Positions 7,251 to 14,119 of a stretch of DNA of 14,119 nucleotides are shown piece after piece. Source of the stretch: an uncultured Bacteroidales bacterium. Lineage in GTDB: Bacteria; Bacteroidota; Bacteroidia; Bacteroidales; Bacteroidaceae. Under the pieces are notes generated by a model, which made no database searches, was not told where the DNA came from, and saw nothing but the letters and a program-made list of their open reading frames with translations. Position numbers and translations under genes: made by a program. The stretch is taken from NCBI GenBank assembly GCA_937876995.1, contig CALEFD010000018.1, positions 1 to 14,119 on the forward strand, written 5' to 3'. The first letter of the stretch is position 1. Each line of letters starts with the position of its first letter.

Positions 7251-8414
7251 ATGAAAAAGATATATTCATTAATAATGATAGTTACGCTGTGTGCTACAAT
7301 GCCTTTAAGTGCACAACAGTCAGAACAGAGACTTACTCCTGCTTTGATGGCACGTTTGTTCCCCGCAGGTGTGGTATCGCCCGATTATAATAAAGATGGA
7401 TCTGTTACTTTCCGTTTTCAAGCAGCTGATGCTGAAAAGGTGGAATTGGACTGCCAGATGTTTGGTGAAAGAAAACCTATGCAGAAAGATGCACGTGGAG
7501 TATGGAGTATAACAGTCAAACCTGAAGTGCCTGACATCTATCCATATTGTTTTATTGTTGATGGAATGCAGGTTGCAGACCCTAATAATATGTTCATATT
7601 CCCTAACGAAGGTTTTAAGAACAGTCTGGCCGATGTACGTGGAGATGCTCCCGGAATGCAGGATATGCAGGACGTACCTCATGGTAAGGTGTCATACAGA
7701 TACTATCACTCAAAGACTGTGAATCTGGAACGTCCTATGTGTGTTTATACACCGGCAGGTTACGATCCGGCTGGAAAGGAGAAACTTCCGGTTCTCTATC
7801 TTATTCACGGTATGACCGATACATACGAAACCTGGTTCAAAGTAGGTCGTGTAAACCTGATAATGGACAATCTTATTGCTCAAGGTTTGGCAGAGAGAAT
7901 GATTATTGTTATGCCATACGCAAATCCTTATCCTGAAATAGCTGCAAGCGGTCGTTTTGTAAATCAGGATATTATGGGAACTGATGTGTTCTGTAGCGAA
8001 ATTATAAACGAAGTTATTCCTTATATTGAAGAAAACTACAATGTAAAGAAGGGTGCTAAAAATCGTGCTATTGCCGGTTTCTCACTTGGTGGACGTCAGT
8101 CACTTGCTTGTGGACTTGGTAATTTGGATATGTTCCGTTGGGTTGGTGCTTTTGCTCCGGCAATTTTCGGCAATGAATACGAAACAAATTTTGCAAATGG
8201 TATATACGAACCACTGAAAAAGGCTGAAAGAAAGCTTGAATTGATGTGGTTGGGTTGTGGTTCTGAAGATTTCCTTATTCAGGCTTCTCGCGGTTTAGAT
8301 GCATATCTTACAGAACAGGGATTTGAACATACATTCTACAATCCCGGCGGTGGACATACCTGGATGAATTGTAGAGACTATATTGAATTATTGGCTAAAG
8401 AGTTGTTCAAATAA
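7251..8414 (+). CDS. Secreted CE1/feruloyl-esterase-like protein (copy 2)
   Basis: A 387-residue paralogue of the preceding gene with the same order of parts: signal peptide (cleavage near LSAQQ, 19-23), E-set/CBM48-like domain (about 40-131, with PDIYPYCFIVDG and FPNEGFKNSL) and an esterase domain. All expected catalytic features are intact: H186-G187 (LIHGMTDT) in the oxyanion region, nucleophile S278 in GFSLGG, acid D340 (GCGSEDF) and H369 (GGGHTWMN). It probably de-esterifies xylan-derived material (feruloyl or acetyl groups) outside the cytoplasm; the specificity is inferred. It lacks a lipobox, unlike the GH3 protein that follows. The two esterase genes share a 29-nt block with a single mismatch (6442-6470 and 7599-7627), pointing to tandem duplication. 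Iron-enterochelin-type esterases share the fold, but the N-terminal domain and neighbours favour a carbohydrate role. Confidence 0.88.
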   Translation: MKKIYSLIMIVTLCATMPLSAQQSEQRLTPALMARLFPAGVVSPDYNKDGSVTFRFQAADAEKVELDCQMFGERKPMQKDARGVWSITVKPEVPDIYPYCFIVDGMQVADPNNMFIFPNEGFKNSLADVRGDAPGMQDMQDVPHGKVSYRYYHSKTVNLERPMCVYTPAGYDPAGKEKLPVLYLIHGMTDTYETWFKVGRVNLIMDNLIAQGLAERMIIVMPYANPYPEIAASGRFVNQDIMGTDVFCSEIINEVIPYIEENYNVKKGAKNRAIAGFSLGGRQSLACGLGNLDMFRWVGAFAPAIFGNEYETNFANGIYEPLKKAERKLELMWLGCGSEDFLIQASRGLDAYLTEQGFEHTFYNPGGGHTWMNCRDYIELLAKELFK

Positions 8415-8440
8415 GAATAAGGCTCTATAGTATCAAATTA

Positions 8441-8505
8441 ATAGGTTGCGGATTATAGTTGGATTTTATTAAAATTTAACTATCTTCGCAACCTATATTG
8501 TTTTT
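8441..8505 (+). terminator. Nested palindrome, possible terminator of the esterase operon
   Basis: Three nested, nearly contiguous inverted repeats are present. ATAGGTTGCG (8441-8450) pairs with CGCAACCTAT (8487-8496), ATAGTT (8455-8460) with AACTAT (8478-8483), and ATTTTA (8463-8468) with TAAAAT (8470-8475). This totals 22 perfect pairs in 56 bp with only small internal loops. It is followed by ATTGTTTTTATT, so as RNA it could terminate the esterase transcript. The same DNA carries the predicted GH3 promoter. Confidence 0.6.
8459..8488 (+). promoter_or_regulatory. Predicted GH3 gene promoter
   Basis: TTG at 8459-8461 and TATCTTCG at 8481-8488 are separated by 19 bp, close to the Bacteroidetes -33/-7 arrangement. 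The gene's ATG lies 58 bp beyond the -7 box. Both elements lie inside the nested palindrome at 8441-8496, with the -7 box spanning parts of two right-hand arms. Confidence 0.55.
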
Positions 8506-8546
8506 ATTAGACGATAATACAGTAATTAACCAAATATTATTATCAA

Positions 8547-11132
8547 ATGAAGAAATCAACTAAATTTCTGTTTGTAATGGGATGCGTATGCTTAGGCTTG
8601 GCCTCCTGTTCAGACACACTTCCTTATCAGAGGACAGGATTGAGTCCTGAAAAGAGAGCGAAGGATTTGGTTAGCAGATTGACTTTGGAACAGAAAGTCT
8701 CTTTGATGCAAAACACATCACCTGCTATTCCTGAGTATGGTATTAAAGCATACGATTGGTGGAACGAAGCACTCCATGGTGTAGGTCGTGCCGGCTTGGC
8801 AACAGTATTTCCACAGTCAGTTGGTATGGCTGCATCATTCAATGATGAATTGCTACTTGATGTGTTTACTGCTGTTTCGGATGAAGCTCGTGCAAAATCG
8901 GCTGAATTTGGAAAAGATGGCGGTTTGCGTCGTTATCAGGGTTTGACATTCTGGACACCAAACGTTAACATCTTCCGCGATCCACGTTGGGGACGTGGTC
9001 AGGAGACATACGGTGAAGACCCATTCTTGAGCAGTCGTATGGGCGTAGCAGTGGTAAATGGTCTGCAAGGTCCTGCCGATGCAAAATATGACAAACTTCA
9101 TGCTTGTGCAAAACACTTTGCAGTTCATAGCGGTCCGGAATGGAATCGTCATGAATTTAACGCTGAAAATATTGATCCTCGCGATTTGCGTGAAACATAT
9201 CTTCCTGCATTTAAGGCTTTGGTAATGGAAGCCGATGTAAAAGAGGTGATGTGTGCATATAACCGTTATGAAGATGAACCATGTTGCGGCAGTACACGTC
9301 TGTTGCAGCAGATTCTGCGTGAAGAGTGGGGTTATCAGGGTATAGTTGTATCAGACTGCTGGGCTATCAATGACTTCTTTACTCCAGGTCGTCATAATAC
9401 AGAGCCTGATGCACAGCATGCATCTGCAAAGGCTGTTCTTACCGGTACCGATTTGGAATGTGGTAGTTCATACGCTACACTTACTCAGGCTGTAGAAGAG
9501 GGCTTGATAACAGAAGATGAAATTGATGTATCTCTTGTCCGTTTGATGAAGGCACGTTTTGAACTGGGCGAAATGGACGAAGATGTTGAATGGAACAATA
9601 TTCCTTACAGCGTAGTAAACAGCCCTGAACACCAGGCACTCGCTCTTAAGATGGCTCAGGAGAGTATGGTTCTTTTGCAGAACAACGGAACACTGCCTCT
9701 TGCAAAGAGTGCAAAAGTTGCAGTTATGGGTCCAAATGCAGCTGACTCTGTAATGATGTGGGGTAACTATAACGGCACTCCTGCACGTACTGTAACGCTG
9801 CTTGAAGCAGTTAAAGAGTATGCAAGTGGTGATGTAATCTACGAACGTGGTTGCGACCATGTAGTAAGTTCTTTGTCACTTCAGAGTTTGTTCAACCAGT
9901 GTAAATCAAACGGCCAACAGGGTTTCAGTGCAAAGTATTGGAACAATGCTCGTGGCGAAGGTGAACCGGATGTATTGCGTCATCATGCAAATCCATTCAG
10001 ATTTACTACAGGTGGTGCAACAGTATTTGCTCCAGGTGTTAATTTGACTGATTTTGCTGCAGAATATACAGCAACATTTACTGCACGCGAAAGTGGCGAT
10101 GTTGCATTCTATTTCCAGAACCAGGGAACAACAATGCTCTATATTGATGGTCAGAGAGTAGCATTTGCACGTAACAGCAACAAGAGCCAGAAAGCTTATA
10201 CATTGAAGGCTCAGGCAGGTAAGAAATATGATATTCGTATAACATATGCTTGCATGCGTGGCGAAGCTACATTGAACTTCGATATGGGTTACGAAGTACC
10301 TGTAAGTGTAGAGGGTTCTGTAGAAAAGGTTAAGGATGCCGATGTTGTGGTATTCGCAGGTGGTATTTCACCGGCACTTGAAGGCGAAGAGATGCCTGTA
10401 AATGTAGCAGGTTTCCGTGGTGGTGACCGTACAGCAATTGAACTTCCGGCAGTTCAGACTGAATTAATTGCAGCATTGAAGAAGGCTGGTAAGAAGGTTG
10501 TGTTTGTTCACTTCTCAGGTTCAGCTATGGCATTGACAGAAGTTGCTCCATATTGCGATGCTATTATTCAGGCATGGTATCCCGGTCAGGCAGGTGGTAC
10601 AGCTGTTGCTTCTGTTCTGTATGGCGATTACAACCCTGCAGGTCGTCTTCCTGTAACATTCTATAAGAGCACAGATCAGTTACCTGATTTTGAAGACTAT
10701 TCAATGAAGGGACGTACATATCGTTATATGACAGAGGCTCCTCTCTTCCCATTCGGTCATGGTCTCAGCTACACCACATTCAACTATGGCGATGCTAAGT
10801 TGAGCGCAAATTCTATCAGTGGCAAGAAGAAGGTTAAACTGACAGTCCCTGTAACTAACAGCGGTAACTTGGATGGCGAAGAGGTTGTTCAGGTTTACGT
10901 TAAGAGAGTAGGCGATAATGAAGGTCCTTCACACGCTCTCCGTGGTTTCAAACGTGTTGGTATAAATAAAGGTGCTACTCAGGATGTAGTATTTGAACTG
11001 ACCACAGAATCATTTGAATGGTTTGATACAAACTACAACGATATGCGTGCTATTGAAGGTGAATATGAAATCTACTACGGTGGAACATCAGACCTTTCAA
11101 AACTTAAAAAGTTAAGCATTACAGTCAAGTGA
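8547..11132 (+). CDS. GH3 glycoside hydrolase lipoprotein with PA14 insertion (probable beta-xylosidase/beta-glucosidase)
   Basis: An 861-residue exo-acting glycosidase. A lipobox L18-A-S-C21 marks a lipoprotein. The GH3 N-terminal barrel (about 30-345) has EALHGVGR (74-81), FPQSVGMAASFN (88-99), RDPRWGRGQETYGEDP (144-159), AKHF (188-191) and the nucleophile D270 in VVSDCWA. The C-terminal sandwich domain is split by a PA14 domain (about 458-585, with FSAKYWN and TTMLYIDGQRV) and resumes at VVVFAGG; LEGEE (611-615), followed by GGDRTAIELP, carries the candidate acid/base glutamate. FPFGHGLSYTTF (734-745) leads into a fibronectin-III-like tail (about 765-850). The architecture and the WGRGQETYGEDP region resemble Prevotella and Bacteroides xylan-linked GH3 enzymes, so beta-xylosidase is favoured, with beta-glucosidase possible. 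The neighbouring esterases support hemicellulose processing. It has its own promoter and a strong terminator after it. Confidence 0.93.
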   Translation: MKKSTKFLFVMGCVCLGLASCSDTLPYQRTGLSPEKRAKDLVSRLTLEQKVSLMQNTSPAIPEYGIKAYDWWNEALHGVGRAGLATVFPQSVGMAASFNDELLLDVFTAVSDEARAKSAEFGKDGGLRRYQGLTFWTPNVNIFRDPRWGRGQETYGEDPFLSSRMGVAVVNGLQGPADAKYDKLHACAKHFAVHSGPEWNRHEFNAENIDPRDLRETYLPAFKALVMEADVKEVMCAYNRYEDEPCCGSTRLLQQILREEWGYQGIVVSDCWAINDFFTPGRHNTEPDAQHASAKAVLTGTDLECGSSYATLTQAVEEGLITEDEIDVSLVRLMKARFELGEMDEDVEWNNIPYSVVNSPEHQALALKMAQESMVLLQNNGTLPLAKSAKVAVMGPNAADSVMMWGNYNGTPARTVTLLEAVKEYASGDVIYERGCDHVVSSLSLQSLFNQCKSNGQQGFSAKYWNNARGEGEPDVLRHHANPFRFTTGGATVFAPGVNLTDFAAEYTATFTARESGDVAFYFQNQGTTMLYIDGQRVAFARNSNKSQKAYTLKAQAGKKYDIRITYACMRGEATLNFDMGYEVPVSVEGSVEKVKDADVVVFAGGISPALEGEEMPVNVAGFRGGDRTAIELPAVQTELIAALKKAGKKVVFVHFSGSAMALTEVAPYCDAIIQAWYPGQAGGTAVASVLYGDYNPAGRLPVTFYKSTDQLPDFEDYSMKGRTYRYMTEAPLFPFGHGLSYTTFNYGDAKLSANSISGKKKVKLTVPVTNSGNLDGEEVVQVYVKRVGDNEGPSHALRGFKRVGINKGATQDVVFELTTESFEWFDTNYNDMRAIEGEYEIYYGGTSDLSKLKKLSITVK

Positions 11133-11155
11133 TAACTGACACTTATATACAAAAC

Positions 11156-11199
11156 AAATCCCCAAAGTCTGTTCACAACTAGACTTTGGGGATTTTGTT
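11156..11199. terminator. Bidirectional intrinsic terminator between GH3 and M3 peptidase genes
   Basis: AAATCCCCAAAGTCT (11156-11170) is perfectly complementary to AGACTTTGGGGATTT (11181-11195), a 15-bp stem with a 10-nt loop. T-rich tracts lie on the outer side in both directions (ATTTTGTT to the right; TTTGTTTT reading the minus strand to the left), so it can serve both convergent genes. Confidence 0.93.
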
Positions 11200-11215
11200 A
11201 TATGCTGACTATAAT

Positions 11216-13327
11216 TTATTTCTTCAGCGGTTCTACAACTGCATCAATAATGCCAAGCTGTTTAAGCAATGCTTCAGGTTCAGGATCGTGACCGCGGAAG
11301 TTACGATAAAGCTCTGCCGGATCTACGCTGCTGCCTTTTGAAAGCAAAGTGCGGAATGCTGTAGCTGTCTGTTGGTCAAAAATACCTTTCTCCTTGAATA
11401 GTGAGAAACCGTCTGCAGCCAGAACTTCAGCCCATTTGTATGAATAGTAACCGGCGCTATATCCACCTGAGAAGATGTGTGAGAACGATGTTGAGATAAT
11501 GCACTCAGGTACCGAAGGGAGTACATTTGTAGCCTCCAAAGCCTTCTTCTCAAATTCCAGTGAACTTTCAGCAGGTATCTCTTTAAGAGTATGCCAAGCC
11601 ATATCCAGAATACCGAACTGAAGTTGGCGCATGTGGTAGTATGCTGAAAGATAGTTCTTTGATGCAACAATCTTTTCGATAAGTTCTGCCGGAATAGTTT
11701 CGCCTGTCTGATAGTGCTTTGCAAAAGTGTTCAGATATTCAGGTTCGTAACCCCAGTTCTCCATAATCTGTGATGGAAGTTCCACAAAGTCATGATCAAC
11801 ACTTGTACCTGTCATTGATTCGTATGTACCCTTTGTAAGAATACCATGCAGTGCATGACCGAATTCGTGTAGGAATGTGGTAAATTCGTCATGGGTAATC
11901 AATGATGGAGTATCGGCAGTAGGCTTTGTAAAGTTGGTTACAATGCTAATGAAAGGACGCTCTTCAACACCATCAATAATGCGCTGACCGCGGAATTCTG
12001 TCATCCATGCACCACCACGTTTGCTTTCGCGTGGGAAGAAATCTGCATAGAATAGAGCCAGGTGTGAACCATCTTTATCCTTTACATCATAAACCTTTAC
12101 GTCAGGATGATATACAGGTATGTTATTCAGTTCTGTGAATGAAATGCCGTACAGTTTGTTTGCTAGTGCAAATACAGCATCAATACACTGATCTAACTGG
12201 AAGTAAGGTTTAAGCTGTTCATCGCTTAAATCATATTTTTCCGCACGCAGTTTTTCTGAATAGAAACTGAAATCCCAAGGCATTATTTCACTGCCGGTAA
12301 AGCCGTTGGCTTTTGCATATTCGTTAAGTTCGGCAACCTCTGCTTTAGCTTTTGGCAGTGCAGGGCCAAGTAATTTGTTAAGGAACTCTTGAACAGCCTC
12401 CGGGCTCTTTACCATACGTTTCTCTGTTTGGTATTGTGCAAAGTTGTCATAACCCAGAATGTCGGCAGTAAGAATACGGAGTTCTGCAATTCTCTTAATT
12501 ACTTCACTGTTGTCATATTCGCCACCAAAAGCACGGGTGTTATATTTGCGATACAATTGTTCGCGAAGATCTCTGCGTTCGCTGAACTTCATAAACGGAC
12601 CATAGCTTGGTGCTGTAAGATCGAACAACCAACCCTCTTTTCCTTTGCTTTTAGCAGCATCGGCAGCCTGCTCTCTTACATATTCCGGAAGACCAACCAA
12701 TTCTTCTTCTTTGGTAAGAAGCATGGTGTAATCATTTGTAGAAGCCAATACGTTTTTGCTGAACTGCAGTGACAGGAGAGAACGCTCTTCTACATATTTG
12801 CTGTAGGTCTCTTTGTCCTCTTTTGAAAGATTGGCACCACTACGAGCAAAACTGTCGTATGTATCTTCCAGAAGAATCATCTGTTCTGGAGTAAGATTCA
12901 GTGATTCACGCTGGTCATAAACAGCCTTAACACGTTTGAACAGACCTTCATTCAGACTAACATACATAGAGAATTCAGTAGTCAGTGGTGAAATCTCTTC
13001 TGCAATATCCTGCATCTCGTCATTGGTGTTGGCTTCCATAATGTTATAGAAGATACCACCAACGCGGCCTAATGTTTCACCAGAATGTTCCAAAGCTACT
13101 ATTGTATTTTCAAAAGTAGGAGCTTCGGGGTTGTTAACAATTGCATCAATCTCTTCTTTACCCTCTTTAATACCCTGTTTAAATGCAGGTAGGTAGTGTT
13201 TGTTCTCAATTTTGTCAAATTGAGGTGCGCCATACGGGAGTGGCGATTCTGTCAATAATGGATTCTCCATATTACACGATGTAATAAATAAAGCCAGCAC
13301 AGCCGGCAGGAAAAAATTTCTTTTCAT
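11216..13327 (-). CDS. dcp: M3-family zinc metallopeptidase lipoprotein (Dcp-like)
   Basis: A 703-residue protein with a lipoprotein signal (MKRNFFLPAVLALFITSC, Cys18) and a full M3 peptidase fold. The zinc motif is H487-E488-F-G-H491 in FLHEFGHALHGIL, with E516 in DFVELPSQIMENW as the third ligand. HIFSGGYSAGYYSYKWAEVL (617-636) carries the substrate-binding His/Tyr region of the family, and GSSVDPAELYRNFRGHDP (665-682) is the usual C-terminal signature. The length matches peptidyl-dipeptidase Dcp (about 680 residues plus a lipoprotein leader). HALHG after the zinc motif is closer to Dcp than to oligopeptidase A. It removes dipeptides from the C-termini of peptides, here probably in the periplasm or on a membrane surface rather than in the cytoplasm. 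It stands alone, convergent with the GH3 gene and divergent from the beta-helix gene 79 bp upstream. Confidence 0.92.
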   Translation of the reverse strand: MKRNFFLPAVLALFITSCNMENPLLTESPLPYGAPQFDKIENKHYLPAFKQGIKEGKEEIDAIVNNPEAPTFENTIVALEHSGETLGRVGGIFYNIMEANTNDEMQDIAEEISPLTTEFSMYVSLNEGLFKRVKAVYDQRESLNLTPEQMILLEDTYDSFARSGANLSKEDKETYSKYVEERSLLSLQFSKNVLASTNDYTMLLTKEEELVGLPEYVREQAADAAKSKGKEGWLFDLTAPSYGPFMKFSERRDLREQLYRKYNTRAFGGEYDNSEVIKRIAELRILTADILGYDNFAQYQTEKRMVKSPEAVQEFLNKLLGPALPKAKAEVAELNEYAKANGFTGSEIMPWDFSFYSEKLRAEKYDLSDEQLKPYFQLDQCIDAVFALANKLYGISFTELNNIPVYHPDVKVYDVKDKDGSHLALFYADFFPRESKRGGAWMTEFRGQRIIDGVEERPFISIVTNFTKPTADTPSLITHDEFTTFLHEFGHALHGILTKGTYESMTGTSVDHDFVELPSQIMENWGYEPEYLNTFAKHYQTGETIPAELIEKIVASKNYLSAYYHMRQLQFGILDMAWHTLKEIPAESSLEFEKKALEATNVLPSVPECIISTSFSHIFSGGYSAGYYSYKWAEVLAADGFSLFKEKGIFDQQTATAFRTLLSKGSSVDPAELYRNFRGHDPEPEALLKQLGIIDAVVEPLKK

Positions 13328-13361
13328 TTTCTTTTATGATTTTTTTATTATAGTCTGAGTG

Positions 13362-13369
13362 CGAAGTTA
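13362..13369 (-). promoter_or_regulatory. Predicted M3 peptidase promoter, -7 box
   Basis: The minus strand reads TAACTTCG here, a TAnnTTTG-type box 34 bp before the peptidase start. No clear -33 element is visible. It is 11 bp from the predicted divergent box at 13381, so the two promoters would share upstream DNA. Confidence 0.4.
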
Positions 13370-13380
13370 CGAAAAATAGT

Positions 13381-13388
13381 TATCTTTA
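13381..13388 (+). promoter_or_regulatory. Predicted beta-helix gene promoter, -7 box
   Basis: TATCTTTA matches TAnnTTTG except for the last base and lies 18 bp before the ATG at 13407, leaving only a very short leader. No clear -33 element is visible. The assignment is weak. Confidence 0.35.
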
Positions 13389-13406
13389 CGGAAATTAATT
13401 ATAAAA

Positions 13407-14119
13407 ATGAAGAAATTATTACTTTTTGAAATATTGATTGCCTGTTCATCTGTGTTGTTTGCACAGCAAAAACAAGCATCTGCCGTATATACCGTAGATG
13501 GTAGCGGTGAGAAAGTAGTTTATAGGTCTCACATTACTTTAGAGGCGTTTGGTGTTGATGAAAGTGTGGTTTATGTGACTGATGGAGTAGAATTGACATT
13601 ATCCTCCATGAGATTGAATAAAACAGCAGGTGCATCAACCGTTAAAGATAATATTAAGCGTAATGGTATGAATGCTGCTGTATTGGCAGATGCCGGCAGT
13701 ACTCTGAATTTATACAATTGTGAATTGACTTCGCATGCTACAAATGCCGATGCTATAGCTGTTACTGGTATGGGTAGTACAGTATTTGCAACATCGCCAA
13801 TAATTAATATATCAAGAGACAATGCAGCCGGTTTGAATGTGTTCAATGGAGCTAAAGCTGTATTGGAAGATGTAACTGTAAACACAGCATCGCTTACCAG
13901 TCCTGCATTCCTGACTCAACAGGGAGGTACTATTCAGATAACCGATGCCAACGGCAATATGAGTGGTGCTGATTCGCCTATTATATACTCATCGGGTAAC
14001 GTAAATGTAACGGGTGGCAGAATGCTTTCATACAGTTCACATATAGCTACAGTGAACGGTGGTGGCAAAGTATCTTTAGAAGATGTATCTTTTTTTGGTT
14101 ACAAGTATTATGGTTTTCA
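13407..14119 (+). CDS. Secreted right-handed beta-helix protein, 5' part
   Basis: The frame opens with ATG at 13407 and runs off the right edge after 237 complete codons. It starts with a signal peptide (MKKLLLFEILIACSSVLFAQ; likely cut after A19, although LIAC at 10-13 faintly resembles a lipobox). The body is a series of short beta-strand repeats rich in Gly, Asn, Ser, Thr and Val, for example VTDGVELTLSSMRL, VLADAGSTLNLYNCEL, VFNGAKAVLEDVTV and VNGGGKVSLEDVSF, spaced about 25-40 residues apart. This is the pattern of a parallel beta-helix (pectin-lyase-like) surface protein, with ADSPIIYSSGNVNVTGG resembling adhesin-type helices. No catalytic motif can be seen in the part present, and the C-terminal anchoring or sorting domain is outside the window. 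It could be an adhesin, a surface-layer-associated protein or a polysaccharide-binding protein; the function is unknown. Confidence 0.7.
   Translation, partial: MKKLLLFEILIACSSVLFAQQKQASAVYTVDGSGEKVVYRSHITLEAFGVDESVVYVTDGVELTLSSMRLNKTAGASTVKDNIKRNGMNAAVLADAGSTLNLYNCELTSHATNADAIAVTGMGSTVFATSPIINISRDNAAGLNVFNGAKAVLEDVTVNTASLTSPAFLTQQGGTIQITDANGNMSGADSPIIYSSGNVNVTGGRMLSYSSHIATVNGGGKVSLEDVSFFGYKYYGF

Noticed and set aside
8441..8496. Invertible (phase-variable) promoter flanked by inverted repeats
   Set aside because: The arms are only 10 bp with a 36-bp spacer that is itself palindromic. Known Bacteroides invertible promoters have longer arms and larger segments, and no recombinase gene is nearby. 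A hairpin or operator explains it better.
12389..12772. 127-residue open frame antisense to the M3 peptidase gene
   Set aside because: It lies wholly within the peptidase coding sequence, is rich in Cys and Phe as expected of a reverse-strand shadow, and has no start-region signals.
1..14119. CRISPR array, insertion sequence, tRNA or rRNA genes
   Set aside because: No regularly spaced direct repeats, transposase-like proteins, terminal repeats or tRNA/rRNA-like sequences were found on reading both strands. Divergent small RNAs cannot be excluded without a covariance search.

Overview
The window looks like chromosomal DNA from a Bacteroidales bacterium (Bacteroides/Phocaeicola/Prevotella-like). 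The grounds are a RagA/SusC-type TonB-dependent transporter with its typical N-terminal carboxypeptidase-regulatory-like domain, a BatE-type SH3 tail, AT-rich spacers without Shine-Dalgarno boxes, and several promoter-like TAnnTTTG / TATCTTCG elements of the Bacteroidetes sigma type. Genus assignment is inference; no RNA gene or marker here fixes it.

Layout. 1-257: 3' end of a BatE-like TPR/SH3 protein, closing a probable Bat (aerotolerance) cluster, followed 13 bp later by a PAP2-family membrane phosphatase and then an 85-residue conserved small protein with a helix-turn-helix. 1323-4526 (minus): a complete SusC-like outer-membrane transporter that faces the small gene tail to tail and has no SusD partner. 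4527-4956: a 430-bp non-coding divergent region with a predicted susC promoter, a long imperfect hairpin in the susC leader, and a guaA promoter. 4957-5937: a stand-alone GMP synthetase (ATP pyrophosphatase) domain without its glutaminase domain. 5938-6123: a compact multi-hairpin element, an intrinsic terminator and a promoter. 6124-8414: two tandem paralogous secreted CE1/feruloyl-esterase-like proteins. 8415-8546: a nested palindrome that contains the next promoter. 8547-11132: a GH3 lipoprotein with a PA14 insertion, probably a beta-xylosidase or beta-glucosidase. 11156-11199: a strong bidirectional terminator. 11216-13327 (minus): an M3 (Dcp-like) metallopeptidase lipoprotein. 13407-end: the first 237 codons of a secreted beta-helix protein, diverging from the peptidase gene.

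How the genes fit. The two esterases plus the GH3 enzyme form a plausible hemicellulose side-chain and oligosaccharide processing set: the esterases release hydroxycinnamate or acyl groups and the GH3 enzyme trims the oligosaccharide. They have no SusCD pair or regulator beside them, so they probably supplement a utilization locus elsewhere. The SusC is orphaned and its substrate cannot be read from this window. The bat/PAP2 end, guaA and the peptidase look like ordinary housekeeping neighbours.

I did not find a clearly new multi-gene system. The points most worth checking are non-coding and architectural: the nested palindrome around the GH3 promoter, the hairpin in the susC leader, the structured element after guaA, the orphan SusC, the glutaminase-less GuaA, and the altered oxyanion-loop motif in the first esterase.
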